Under the pieces are notes generated by a model. The model ran no database searches, had not been told where the DNA came from, and worked only from the letters and a program-made list of their open reading frames with translations. 21,960 nucleotides of DNA from the NCBI GenBank assembly GCA_024690695.1, contig JAILOS010000027.1, positions 1-21,960 of the forward strand, in the 5' to 3' direction. Position numbers and translations under genes: made by a program. Source of the DNA: Oscillospiraceae bacterium. GTDB lineage: Bacteria > Bacillota_A > Clostridia > Oscillospirales > Oscillospiraceae. The first letter of the stretch is position 1, and each line of letters opens with the position of its first letter. Positions 14,413 to 20,075 of this stretch are shown here, in pieces.

Positions 14413-15930
14413 TCATTTTTCGCTCATCCGGTACGGGTCGAACAGCCGCTGCGCTTCGGCGAAGGGATTGCCCGCGCGCCTGTCCTCTTCTTCCTCCGAG
14501 TCTGGCGGGGGCGCGGCCTCGCCGCTGACGAAGATCAGGCGGTTGAGGGCCTGGGACGCCGCGTCCACCATGTCGTCGTGCGCGCCGCCGGGGAAGGCGG
14601 CGAACTGATCGACAAAGGCGCTGACCCAGGGAGCCTTGGCCGGCTCCGGCAGGAAGACGTGTCCGCTCTCGATGGCGGCGGAGACCGCGTTGACGCGCGC
14701 GACCTTGCCGCCGATCGGGTTGACCGGCAGAACGAAGAGCTCGCGGCGCAGGGTCTGGATGACGGCGGAGCCGTTGGCCTTGTCCTCGACGAGCACGGTC
14801 CGCGCCCGCGGATAGAGCCGGCTGACGGTGCGGATCGCGGCGACGGTGCCGGGGAAATCGAGGTGCTGGTTGAGGCAGAAGCGCAGATAGCAGTCCTCCT
14901 GCCGCTTGGCCCAGACCTGAATGCTGACGAAGTCGTTGCTGTCTGCGTCCTTGAAGGCGGCGTCGACGGAGATCAGCTCCGTGCCGAAGGGCAGCGCCTC
15001 CTCCGGGTCGTAATAGCGCCACCAGTCGCGCCGGATCAGGTTGCCGCCCTCGCTGCGCGGCGCGCAGAGGTAGAGCGCCGTCCAGGCCCGGGGGCCGCCG
15101 CCCTGCGAGGGGTCGTTGAGGTAGGCGTGCTTGAAGTCCGCGAGCCACTGCGCGTCCTTGCCGAGCTCCGGACAGAGCGGCTCGCCGGGCGCCCTGCCGA
15201 GCGGATCGTCCGCCTCGGCCTCCACCGGCAGGCGGATCAGCCGGGCGTTTTTCTCCGTGCGGAGGATGCGCGCCGCCAGGTCGTCCTCGTGCCAGGGGGT
15301 CATGATGACGACGATCTTCGCTCCGGCGGCGAGGCGGGACTTGAGCGAGGCCTGCCACTCGGTCCAGGCCCGGGCGCGGTAGGTCGGGGAGTCGGCCTCC
15401 TGCATGTTCTTCACCGGGTCGTCGATCAGGATCAGCTCGGCGGGGTTGCCGGTGATGCCGCTCATCAGGCCGCGGCTCAGAAAGCGCCCGACGCGGTTGT
15501 CCAGCTCAAATTCCGTGGAGCGGTTGAGCTCGCCGAGGCGGACGCCGAAGAGATTGCCGCCGAACTGCCTGAGCTTTTCCCGGTTGCGGCGGCAGAAGCG
15601 CTCGGCAAAGTCCTCGTTGTAGGAGGCCACGATCACGCGGCGCCGCGGCCAGCGCCCGAGGTACCAGGCGGGGAAGCTCTCGGTGACGGTCATCGACTTG
15701 CCGTGCTGCGGCGGGGTCTCGATGACCAGGATGTCGTAGGCGTGGCCGGTCTCCGTCTCGACGAAGGCCTGCAGCTCCCCGGCGAGGTAGCGCGCCAGGC
15801 GCGTGTCCTTCCAGTCCTCGCCGTGCACGTAGGCCAGGAAGCGGGCAAAGGAGCGCCGCGCCAGCTCCCGCCGCGCCAGCTCGGCCATTGCCCGCTGCCG
15901 GGCCTCTGTGTTGTTCTGAACCGCCATCAT
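14413..15930 (-). CDS. terL: Phage terminase large subunit
   Basis: This 505-residue DNA-packaging motor and nuclease has Walker A PPQHGKS (73-79), Walker B LILIDD (166-171), coupling region VIMTPWHEDDL (208-218) and RNase H-like nuclease acidic residues in SVDAAFKDAD (D323), VEDKANG (E382/D383) and HDDMVDA (D452/D453). All key residues are present, so packaging activity is likely intact. I start at the ATG at 15930 (MMAVQNNTEA), with AAGGAAAGGA just upstream; the open frame runs further up through repeat copy G but that part is repeat-derived. The stop codon is supplied by repeat copy F. It lies downstream of the probable small subunit with a repeat between. Confidence 0.95.
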   Translation of the reverse strand: MMAVQNNTEARQRAMAELARRELARRSFARFLAYVHGEDWKDTRLARYLAGELQAFVETETGHAYDILVIETPPQHGKSMTVTESFPAWYLGRWPRRRVIVASYNEDFAERFCRRNREKLRQFGGNLFGVRLGELNRSTEFELDNRVGRFLSRGLMSGITGNPAELILIDDPVKNMQEADSPTYRARAWTEWQASLKSRLAAGAKIVVIMTPWHEDDLAARILRTEKNARLIRLPVEAEADDPLGRAPGEPLCPELGKDAQWLADFKHAYLNDPSQGGGPRAWTALYLCAPRSEGGNLIRRDWWRYYDPEEALPFGTELISVDAAFKDADSNDFVSIQVWAKRQEDCYLRFCLNQHLDFPGTVAAIRTVSRLYPRARTVLVEDKANGSAVIQTLRRELFVLPVNPIGGKVARVNAVSAAIESGHVFLPEPAKAPWVSAFVDQFAAFPGGAHDDMVDAASQALNRLIFVSGEAAPPPDSEEEEDRRAGNPFAEAQRLFDPYRMSEK

Positions 15931-15967
15931 TGTCCTTTCCTTCTCATGGATCACGGATGCCCACGTA

Positions 15968-16092
15968 AATGAAAAACGAAGAATGGAAGATGAAAAATGA
16001 CGGTATCCGCAGAGCGGATGATTGAAATCCGCCGCGCAGGGCGCGGCACCGCAATCATTCACTTTTCATTTTTCGTTTTTCATTTTTCATTT
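15968..16092 (-). repeat. Heptamer-armed two-hairpin element, copy G
   Basis: The arms enclose hairpin 1 ATCCGC/GCGGAT with loop AGA, and a hairpin 2 of different sequence but perfect pairing (GCCGCGC/GCGCGGC, loop AGG). Compared with copies A and D the stem has changed on both sides. It separates the small and large terminase genes. Confidence 0.85.
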
Positions 16093-16554
16093 CTACGTCG
16101 CCTCATTGATCATTGCCAGCAGCTGCGCGTCGCTCAGGCCGCGCAGATCGACGCCGGGCCTGAGCTCTTCGACCGGGCTGCCGCCCGTCTTCTGTCCGCT
16201 CAGCTCGCGCAGGAATTCCGCCGCCTTCAGGTCGCCGCCCATGGCCCGCTGCGCCTGCGCCAGCACGATCCCGGCCGCGTAGCTCAGCTCCGCCTTGTCC
16301 AGGCCCCCGGCCAGGAGGGCGCCGCAGAGCTCGTCCCAGCCCAGCGGCCGCATCGCCAGCACCCGGGCCGCCAGCTCCTGCAGCCGCAGGGCCCTCCGCC
16401 TTTCCTCCGACCCCGCTTCGGGCAACAGGGTCTCCGGCGTTTCCGGTACTCCCGCCTCGTTCGTTTCAAGCTTCACGGTCTCCTTCGCTTCCGGCTTCAC
16501 GGTCTCCCCCAGCTCCGGCGCGTTTTCCTCTTTCGTCAGGCTCCGCCTCGCCAT
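16093..16554 (-). CDS. Probable phage terminase small subunit
   Basis: This 153-residue protein has a charged, low-complexity N-terminal third (Glu/Thr/Lys/Pro-rich, 1-50) and a helical rest. The segment GGDLKAAEFLRELSGQKTG (about 105-123) resembles a motif common in small terminase-type proteins of gut phages. It is the first gene of the late operon, directly upstream of the large subunit, the usual place for the DNA-recognition subunit. GGGGGAG lies about 6 bases before the ATG. The helix-turn-helix expected of small terminases is not obvious to me, so the call depends on order and the C-terminal motif. Confidence 0.6.
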   Translation of the reverse strand: MARRSLTKEENAPELGETVKPEAKETVKLETNEAGVPETPETLLPEAGSEERRRALRLQELAARVLAMRPLGWDELCGALLAGGLDKAELSYAAGIVLAQAQRAMGGDLKAAEFLRELSGQKTGGSPVEELRPGVDLRGLSDAQLLAMINEAT

Positions 16555-16591
16555 AGCGCGCTCCCCCGTTCCTCATCCGTCGGAGGGCAAC

Positions 16592-16621
16592 AAAAAACCG
16601 ATGCTGTCATGCCAGCATCGG
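16592..16621 (-). terminator. Intrinsic terminator / attenuator before the terminase genes
   Basis: On the minus strand CCGATGCTG and CAGCATCGG form a perfect 9-bp stem (16598-16621) with a 6-nt loop, followed by six Ts. It lies between the late promoter and the first structural gene, about 40 bp before the ATG. It would stop both repressor-operon read-through and late transcripts unless overcome. Confidence 0.88.
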
Positions 16622-16668
16622 TCGATTCCGGGCGCGCCGCCCTGTCTCATTTGCTCTCCGCAGTTTAC

Positions 16669-16702
16669 ACTATAGCACAGATCGGTACTGCCGTCTACTG
16701 CC
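16669..16702 (-). promoter_or_regulatory. Candidate late promoter with paired activator boxes
   Basis: The minus strand has -10 TATAGT (16669-16674) and, 17 bp upstream, -35 TAGACG (16692-16697), four of six consensus bases. GGCAGTA occurs twice, at 16686-16692 and 16696-16702, exactly 10 bp apart and overlapping the weak -35. One helical turn between boxes suggests two protein subunits binding the same DNA face. Transcription would start near 16662. Confidence 0.6.
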
Positions 16703-16838
16703 AAACGGTAGCGGTCCGATTTTTTTTGAAAAAAATTTTTTCGCCTGTCTTTCCCGTGAGACGGCGGCGGAAGCAGCCGTTCACGCTTGCAGGTAAGCGT
16801 CCCCGGATGCCTCCGGGATCGCGGCGGAAAGAACGGCG

Positions 16839-16858
16839 GAGGCATGAGGGCATGCCTC
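16839..16858 (-). repeat. REP-like hairpin with swapped stem pairs
   Basis: On the minus strand GAGGCATG, loop CCCT, CATGCCTC is followed by CGCCGT. The 57-bp units near 19316 have GAGCGATG, CCCT, CATCGCTC and CGCCGT. Two neighbouring pairs are exchanged on both sides of the stem, so pairing is kept. Confidence 0.65.
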
Positions 16859-16944
16859 GGCACGGGGTGTAGCCGGGTCGTACGGCAGACCGCACAGGCG
16901 GATCGCGGCGGGGCGGCATACGACCAAGCCGCCCCCTCTATTCC

Positions 16945-17586
16945 TCACTCCTCATTCCCCTGCACCTCCACCGGCCGGACGGGTTTGCCGAGGGGCAGGC
17001 CGCGCGTCAGGCCGTGGGGCGTGAGATTCTTCGCGGTGAAGAGCGCGCGGACCCGCTCCCCGTCGTGTTCGTACCAGGCGGCCGCCCGGGCCAGGCAGGC
17101 CTCCGACACGCCAAAGAGCCGCGCGAGCTGGGCGGGCCGATACCAGGAGCGGAGCTGACCGTACACGCTGGGCGGGACCAGCAGCAGGCAGGCGCCCCGC
17201 TTGGCCTCGGCCTCGTAGCGCCGGTACTTCTCCTCCGACCAGCGCTGCTCGTGCCAGACGAAATCCGGGTCCCTCGTGTGCCCGAGGGCGTGGTGCAGCA
17301 GCTCCTCGGCCAGCGTGAAACGCAGGCGATTGACCGGCGCGCTGCCGTCGTACACGATGACCCAGCGCCCGGAGGCCTCGAGCGCGACGCCGTCCCGATT
17401 CCCGAGACAGCCCAGCAGGGCCTCGCGGTCGAGCCCGGCGGCCTCGGCCTGTTGAAAACTCAGCAGCCCCGCGCCGCAGCGGCGGCAGAGCGTCAGGACG
17501 TCGACCGGCGGGCAGGAGACGTAGCGCTCCACCAGTGCGTTCACCGCGGCAAAGACGCGCCTGTCGCGGCTCTCCTCCTCATTCAT
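16945..17586 (-). CDS. ImmA/IrrE-type metallopeptidase paired with phage repressor
   Basis: This 213-residue protein of the ImmA/IrrE (DUF955) type usually cleaves or inactivates the neighbouring Xre repressor to start induction. Family signs are RFTLAEELLHHALGH (89-103) and the downstream helix YEAEAKRGACLLLVPPSVYGQL (about 124-145). Oddly, the first zinc-binding histidine of HExxH is glutamate (E94-E95-x-x-H98), so zinc binding may be altered. The start ATG overlaps the end of the repressor gene by 8 bp, with GGAGG about 9 bases upstream, so the two are coupled. The gene ends inside a run of GGAATGA-type heptamers that supplies the stop. Role is inferred from family and pairing. Confidence 0.85.
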   Translation of the reverse strand: MNEEESRDRRVFAAVNALVERYVSCPPVDVLTLCRRCGAGLLSFQQAEAAGLDREALLGCLGNRDGVALEASGRWVIVYDGSAPVNRLRFTLAEELLHHALGHTRDPDFVWHEQRWSEEKYRRYEAEAKRGACLLLVPPSVYGQLRSWYRPAQLARLFGVSEACLARAAAWYEHDGERVRALFTAKNLTPHGLTRGLPLGKPVRPVEVQGNEE

Positions 17587-17923
17587 CCCTGAATTCCTCC
17601 GGGAAGGCGATGCGCAGGAGCTTGATCATGTCCTGCCGCCGCTCCGGGGACATCTTCCGCCCGGCGCGGGCGATCATCGTGATCTCCGGCAGGGCCTCGT
17701 CCGCCCCGACGCTCTCACCCGCGGCGGCGCGCTCCTCGCCCTGCCCCAGCAGCTCGTTGACGGAGCAGTCCAGCAGCTCCGCCAGCCGCAGCAGCTTTTC
17801 GTAATTCGGTTTGCGTCTGCCCGTTTCCCACAGGCCGACCGCGCTCTCGCTGACTCCGACGGCCTCGCCGAGCTCTTTCATCGTCAGTCCCCGCGCGAGC
17901 CGATAATCCCGCAGCTTGATCAT
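17579..17923 (-). CDS. Xre-family phage repressor (CI-like)
   Basis: This 114-residue protein has an N-terminal Xre helix-turn-helix (about residues 4-58, KLRDYRLARGLTMKELGEAVGVSESAVGLWETGRRKPNYEKLLRLAELL) and a short C-terminal tail with no peptidase domain. Such proteins hold phage early promoters shut. It is followed by the overlapping ImmA-type gene and is divergent from the rightward regulators, a classic lysogeny switch. A strong promoter (TTGACA, 16 bp, TATAAT) drives it; GGAGGGGGAG precedes the ATG. The operator is not certain; see the TACCGTA repeat at the rightward promoter. Confidence 0.92.
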   Translation of the reverse strand: MIKLRDYRLARGLTMKELGEAVGVSESAVGLWETGRRKPNYEKLLRLAELLDCSVNELLGQGEERAAAGESVGADEALPEITMIARAGRKMSPERRQDMIKLLRIAFPEEFRDE

Positions 17924-17977
17924 GCCGCTCTCCCCCTCCGTTTCCTCTTTGCCTCGCGTACGTGTTTATTCAAAGGT

Positions 17978-18005
17978 ATTATATCATCACGCAACAAAAT
18001 GTCAA
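17978..18005 (-). promoter_or_regulatory. Repressor promoter
   Basis: On the minus strand a perfect -35 TTGACA (18000-18005) and perfect -10 TATAAT (17978-17983) are 16 bp apart. The start would be near 17971, giving a leader of about 48 nt before the repressor ATG. Confidence 0.88.
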
Positions 18006-18056
18006 GTCATCGCTCTCAAAAAATCTACGAAATTTTGGACCGCTACCGTATCTCGC

Positions 18057-18085
18057 TTGACATACCGTACTGTTTATGCTATGAT
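18057..18085 (+). promoter_or_regulatory. Rightward early promoter
   Basis: The plus strand has a perfect -35 TTGACA (18057-18062) and -10 TATGAT (18080-18085) with a 17-bp spacer. Two TACCGTA copies flank the -35, candidate operator half-sites for the Xre repressor. Transcription should start near 18092. Confidence 0.82.
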
Positions 18086-18238
18086 TTCGACAGACTTGAC
18101 GATCTGAACAGCGTCCAGCCGGAAAAACGTCGGCGTGCTCTGCGGGCCGCCCGGCTTTTTTATCCCGGAAAACTCTACGTTTTGTATAGTTTTTCGCTCC
18201 GGCGGACGCGGATCGCCCGGAGAGGAAGGACGGTCGGC

Positions 18239-18409
18239 ATGAAAGCGAAGGGGTCAGCGTTCGGCGGCGAAGCCGAGCGCGGCGGCGAGATCTGCGATAT
18301 CTGCGGCGAGCCGCTCCCGGACGGGCACTGCTACGAGATGCCGGACGGGCTGCGGGTCTGCCTCGAGAGCGACTGCCTGGCGGACTGGGCGGACTATTAC
18401 AGGGTATAA
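18239..18409 (+). CDS. Small cysteine-rich (zinc-finger-like) phage protein
   Basis: This 56-residue protein contains CDICGEPLPDGHCYEMPDGL and then RVCLESDCLADW. Two CxxC/CxnC pairs suggest a small zinc-binding fold like those of uncharacterised Firmicutes phage proteins. I start at the ATG at 18239, with AGGAAGG about 8 bases upstream, because the longer frame from 17999 begins before the transcription start. It is first in a three-gene rightward group. Role unknown; a regulatory or accessory early protein is plausible. Confidence 0.65.
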   Translation: MKAKGSAFGGEAERGGEICDICGEPLPDGHCYEMPDGLRVCLESDCLADWADYYRV

Positions 18410-18421
18410 GGAGAGAGCGCG

Positions 18422-18682
18422 ATGAACGAGAGCGAAATCGAAGCGGAGGAGATCCGGCTGTGTCTGAGCTGTCCGCTGCCGGACTGCATCAACTGCCTCA
18501 AAGACTTCGACGAGGCCCGCCCCGTCCGGCGTCTGATCCGGGTGCGGGAGCTGGCCGAGCAGGGCCTGAGCGACGCTCAGATCGGCCGCGTGATCGGCAT
18601 GCACAGGAATTCCGTGCTGCGCATGCGAAGGAAGCTCGGCATTCCGGGCCTGGGCGGGCGGCAGAAGGAGCGGACCGCATGA
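18422..18682 (+). CDS. Cys-cluster helix-turn-helix phage regulator
   Basis: This 86-residue protein has an N-terminal cysteine cluster (CLSCPLPDCINC, residues 14-25) and a C-terminal helix-turn-helix like that of resolvase or Trp-repressor-type proteins (GLSDAQIGRVIGMHRNSVLRMRRKLGI, about 48-74). It probably binds DNA, with the cysteines holding a metal. GGAGAG precedes the ATG, and its stop overlaps the next start (ATGA). The pairing with a sigma-like gene suggests control of phage transcription, perhaps of the late promoter at 16669. Confidence 0.7.
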   Translation: MNESEIEAEEIRLCLSCPLPDCINCLKDFDEARPVRRLIRVRELAEQGLSDAQIGRVIGMHRNSVLRMRRKLGIPGLGGRQKERTA

Positions 18683-19131
18683 CGGACCGGACCGAACTCG
18701 TACAGGCCTATCTCAGCCGGGGCCTGGAATACCGCCTGGAGGCCGAGCGGCTCCGGCGAAGGCTCGCGCTGCTCGAGGCGCGCGCCACCCGGGTCACCCC
18801 GATTCTGAGCGGCGTGCCGCACGGCGCCGGCGACCGCGACGGACTGCTGGCCTCGCTGGCCGATCTCTCGCGGGACTATGGGCGGATGCTCGTGGAGGCG
18901 GAGCGCAGGGAGCTGGAGCTCAACCGCTTCCTCGACGCGCTGCCGACGATGGAGTCCCGCCTGATCCTGAAGCTGTACTATCTGGACCGGCTGAGCTGGC
19001 CGAAGGTGCTCGAGCGGCTGCGCGTCGCGGGCCTGGACGTCTCCGAGCGCAAGCTCTACCGCCTGCGCGAGCGCGCGCTGGCCGAAGCCGCGAGAGCGTA
19101 CAGCGAGGGCAGAGGGAGGGGTTGGGAATGA
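18679..19131 (+). CDS. Sigma-region-4-like phage regulator (DUF1492/ArpU type)
   Basis: This 150-residue protein has a helical N-terminal part (to about residue 85) and a C-terminal region resembling sigma-70 region 4: RLILKLYYLDRLSWPKVLERL, then SERKLYRLRERALAEAARAY (about 93-142). Proteins of this type usually lie just before the terminase genes in Firmicutes phages and switch on late genes. Here it sits at the far end, on the opposite strand, about 2.5 kb from the terminase. The start overlaps the previous stop. The gene ends GGTTGGGAATGA inside a run of GGAATGA heptamers. Candidate activator of the late promoter at 16669-16702. Confidence 0.75.
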   Translation: MTDRTELVQAYLSRGLEYRLEAERLRRRLALLEARATRVTPILSGVPHGAGDRDGLLASLADLSRDYGRMLVEAERRELELNRFLDALPTMESRLILKLYYLDRLSWPKVLERLRVAGLDVSERKLYRLRERALAEAARAYSEGRGRGWE

Positions 19132-19315
19132 GGAATGAGGAATTGAGGGCGTAGAAATTCGGGATTCGGAATTTGTATATTGGGTTCGTTTCTGCACGAA
19201 TCCCGGCTGCATCCCGTAGGGGACGGCGGCTTGCCCATGGTCGGTCCTGCGGTCGGTTTACATAATTCCCGTAGCGCCGATCATTGATCGGCCGCTGTCG
19301 GTCCACCGCCGATCC

Positions 19316-19486
19316 CGGTTTCCCGCGCGTAGGGAGCGATGCCCTCATCGCTCCGCCGTCCACCGCAAACCCCGGTTTCCCGCGCGTAGGGAGCGATGCC
19401 CTCATCGCTCCGCCGTCCACCGCAAACCCCGGTTTTCCGCGCGTAGGGAGCGATGCCCTCATCGCTCCGCCGTCCACCGCAAACCC
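19316..19486 (+). repeat. Three tandem 57-bp REP-like units
   Basis: Three near-identical 57-bp units start at 19316, 19373 and 19430. Each has GTAG, the perfect stem GGAGCGATG/CATCGCTCC with loop CCCT, then CGCCGTCCACCGCAAACC. Units differ by only a few bases, chiefly in the leading TTTCCC/TTTTCC and the final CACCGC. They abut with no unique spacer. Confidence 0.92.
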
Positions 19487-19644
19487 CGGTTGGAGCCCGT
19501 AGAGGCGGCGGCTTGCCCCGTCCGGCGTGGCGATCCCGGTTAATACAAACCCCTGGCGAACGCGCACAACGGAGGTCCACACCGTAGGGGACGGCCTCCC
19601 GGACGTCCCGGCGTGCCGCAGGGGGGGAGGGACCGAAAACAAAA

Positions 19645-19682
19645 GGCGAATTCGCGTATCTGTACGGTTCTGCGAATTCGCC
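19645..19682. repeat. Pair of inverted GCGAATTCGC palindromes
   Basis: GGCGAATTCGC (19645-19655) and GCGAATTCGCC (19672-19682) are perfect inverted copies separated by 16 nt, and each arm is itself palindromic. Either two small cruciforms or one 11-bp hairpin can form. It lies inside the REP cluster; function unknown. Confidence 0.7.
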
Positions 19683-19866
19683 CGATATTATTCTCGATTT
19701 CACGGTTCCCCGCTCGGGCGGGGCAAGCCGCCGCCCCTACGGCCTCTGTTCGGGGTTTGCGGTGGTCCGGCGGGCGGCAGGTTGCCGCCCCTACGGCCTC
19801 TCTTCAGGTTTTCCGGTAATCCGACAACGGGCCGCCGAGGGCGTCGGCCCCTTGTATAATACAGTC

Positions 19867-20050
19867 AATCAAAGGAAGAGGTATAATAGAGGAGCGCTGT
19901 GGATTGGTTCCGCCCCTTCCGGTTCCGTCAGGAAACTGGTACCCGTAGGCTACAACCACAGCCTTGAATCTGAGAGTTGATGGGTTGGATAACACTTGAT
20001 GTTTCATTTCAGGCAAGGATACTTCTTTCAAGACCTGTGGATAACACGGC
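19867..20050 (+). ncRNA. Candidate IS110 bridge RNA
   Basis: The left end of the element carries a structured segment. The target loop is closed by CTGTGG (19897-19902) with CCACAG (19956-19961) and contains GCCCCT (19912-19917) and CCGTAG (19943-19948), flanking an inner hairpin (GGTTCC/GGAAAC, about 19921-19936). GCCCCT equals the left target half plus core; CCGTAG is the complement of the right half CTACGG. A second stem, CCTTG (19962-19966) with CAAGG (20014-20018), would close the donor loop; it contains GTTGG, as in the right end of the element. CAAGACC (20029-20035) is complementary to GGTCTTG across the joined ends. Target guides are clear, donor guides tentative, and RNA ends approximate. 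Confidence 0.82.
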
Positions 20051-20075
20051 GCAATCTGTACAAGGAGTGAATTCC

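Larger units (their letters stand above)
14133..14461 (-). repeat. Tandem duplication: terL 3' end plus heptamer-armed element
   Basis: Two consecutive units, 14133-14305 and 14306-14461, both begin GATTGTGAAATT, run through a heptamer-armed element (copies E and F) and end with the last 15 codons of the large terminase gene. The units have diverged by scattered substitutions and by arm length, so the duplication is not very recent. It leaves a 15-codon terminase remnant outside the gene. Confidence 0.85.
16555..16944. other. Non-coding control region upstream of the late operon
   Basis: This 390-bp stretch has no convincing gene. From left to right it holds the terminase ribosome site, an intrinsic terminator, a leftward promoter with repeated boxes, an A/T tract (16721-16741, T-run, A-run, T-run), a small hairpin CCCGGA/TCCGGG (about 16802-16816) and a REP-like hairpin at 16839-16858. 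A 96-codon open frame crosses it but has no ribosome site and is basic and repeat-derived. Confidence 0.6.
17924..18238. other. Divergent switch region and rightward leader
   Basis: This 315-bp gap separates the repressor from the rightward genes. It holds both promoters (see separate entries), a direct repeat of TACCGTA (18044-18050 and 18063-18069, 19 bp apart) on both sides of the rightward -35, and a leader of about 145 nt from 18092. In the leader GCGGGCCGCCCGGC is followed by six Ts (ending about 18162), which may be a weak terminator or attenuator. An open frame from 17999 crosses the promoter and is not taken as coding here. Confidence 0.6.
2341..19131. mobile_element. Podovirus-like prophage or phage-derived island without integrase
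   Basis: A contiguous set of intact virion, packaging and lysis genes (2341-16554, leftward), a leftward Xre/ImmA pair (16945-17923) and three rightward small regulators (18239-19131) fill about 16.8 kb between host genes cysE and iscR. There is a portal, scaffold, capsid, adaptor and tail hub but no tail tube, sheath or tape-measure gene, indicating a short-tailed particle. No integrase, excisionase, helicase, primase, polymerase or single-strand annealing gene is visible. No convincing attachment repeat was found, so the ends given are simply the first and last phage genes. It could be a defective prophage, a satellite-like element or a domesticated particle such as a gene transfer agent. 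Confidence 0.85.
19132..19850. repeat. Cluster of GTAG-flanked REP-like palindromes
   Basis: This 719-bp stretch has no supported gene. It starts with GGAATGA heptamers and holds about ten hairpins, most flanked by the tetranucleotide GTAG. On the plus strand these lie near 19217, 19270, 19335, 19387, 19444, 19499 and 19582; on the minus strand near 19739, 19793 and at the IS junction. Examples are GGCGGCA/TGCCGCC (about 19774-19790) and GGGACG/CGTCCC (about 19583-19607). GTAG plus an imperfect palindrome is the layout of REP sequences. Long open frames here encode repeat-derived peptides and have no ribosome sites. Confidence 0.8.

Noticed and set aside
15931..16062. Upstream 44-residue extension of the large terminase
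   Set aside because: It is encoded by repeat copy G, lacks a ribosome site at its ATG, and the ATG at 15930 has AAGGAAAGGA upstream.
16573..16863. 96-codon leftward frame in the late control region
   Set aside because: It spans an A/T tract, the promoter and the terminator hairpin, has no ribosome site, and is of odd basic composition. A 25-codon subframe ending in the terminator could be a leader peptide but there is no support.
17999..18238. N-terminal 80-residue extension of the small zinc-finger-like protein
   Set aside because: The frame covers the rightward promoter, so it cannot be fully transcribed from it, and the internal ATG at 18239 has a good ribosome site.
19316..19486. CRISPR array
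   Set aside because: Units are 57 bp, contiguous and internally palindromic with no unique spacers, and no cas genes are near.
18920..19703. Leftward frames of 240 and 140 codons with repeated FAVDGGAMRASLPTRGKPG
   Set aside because: The peptides are read from the 57-bp REP units and other palindromes. No ribosome sites, and one frame overlaps the sigma-like gene antisense.
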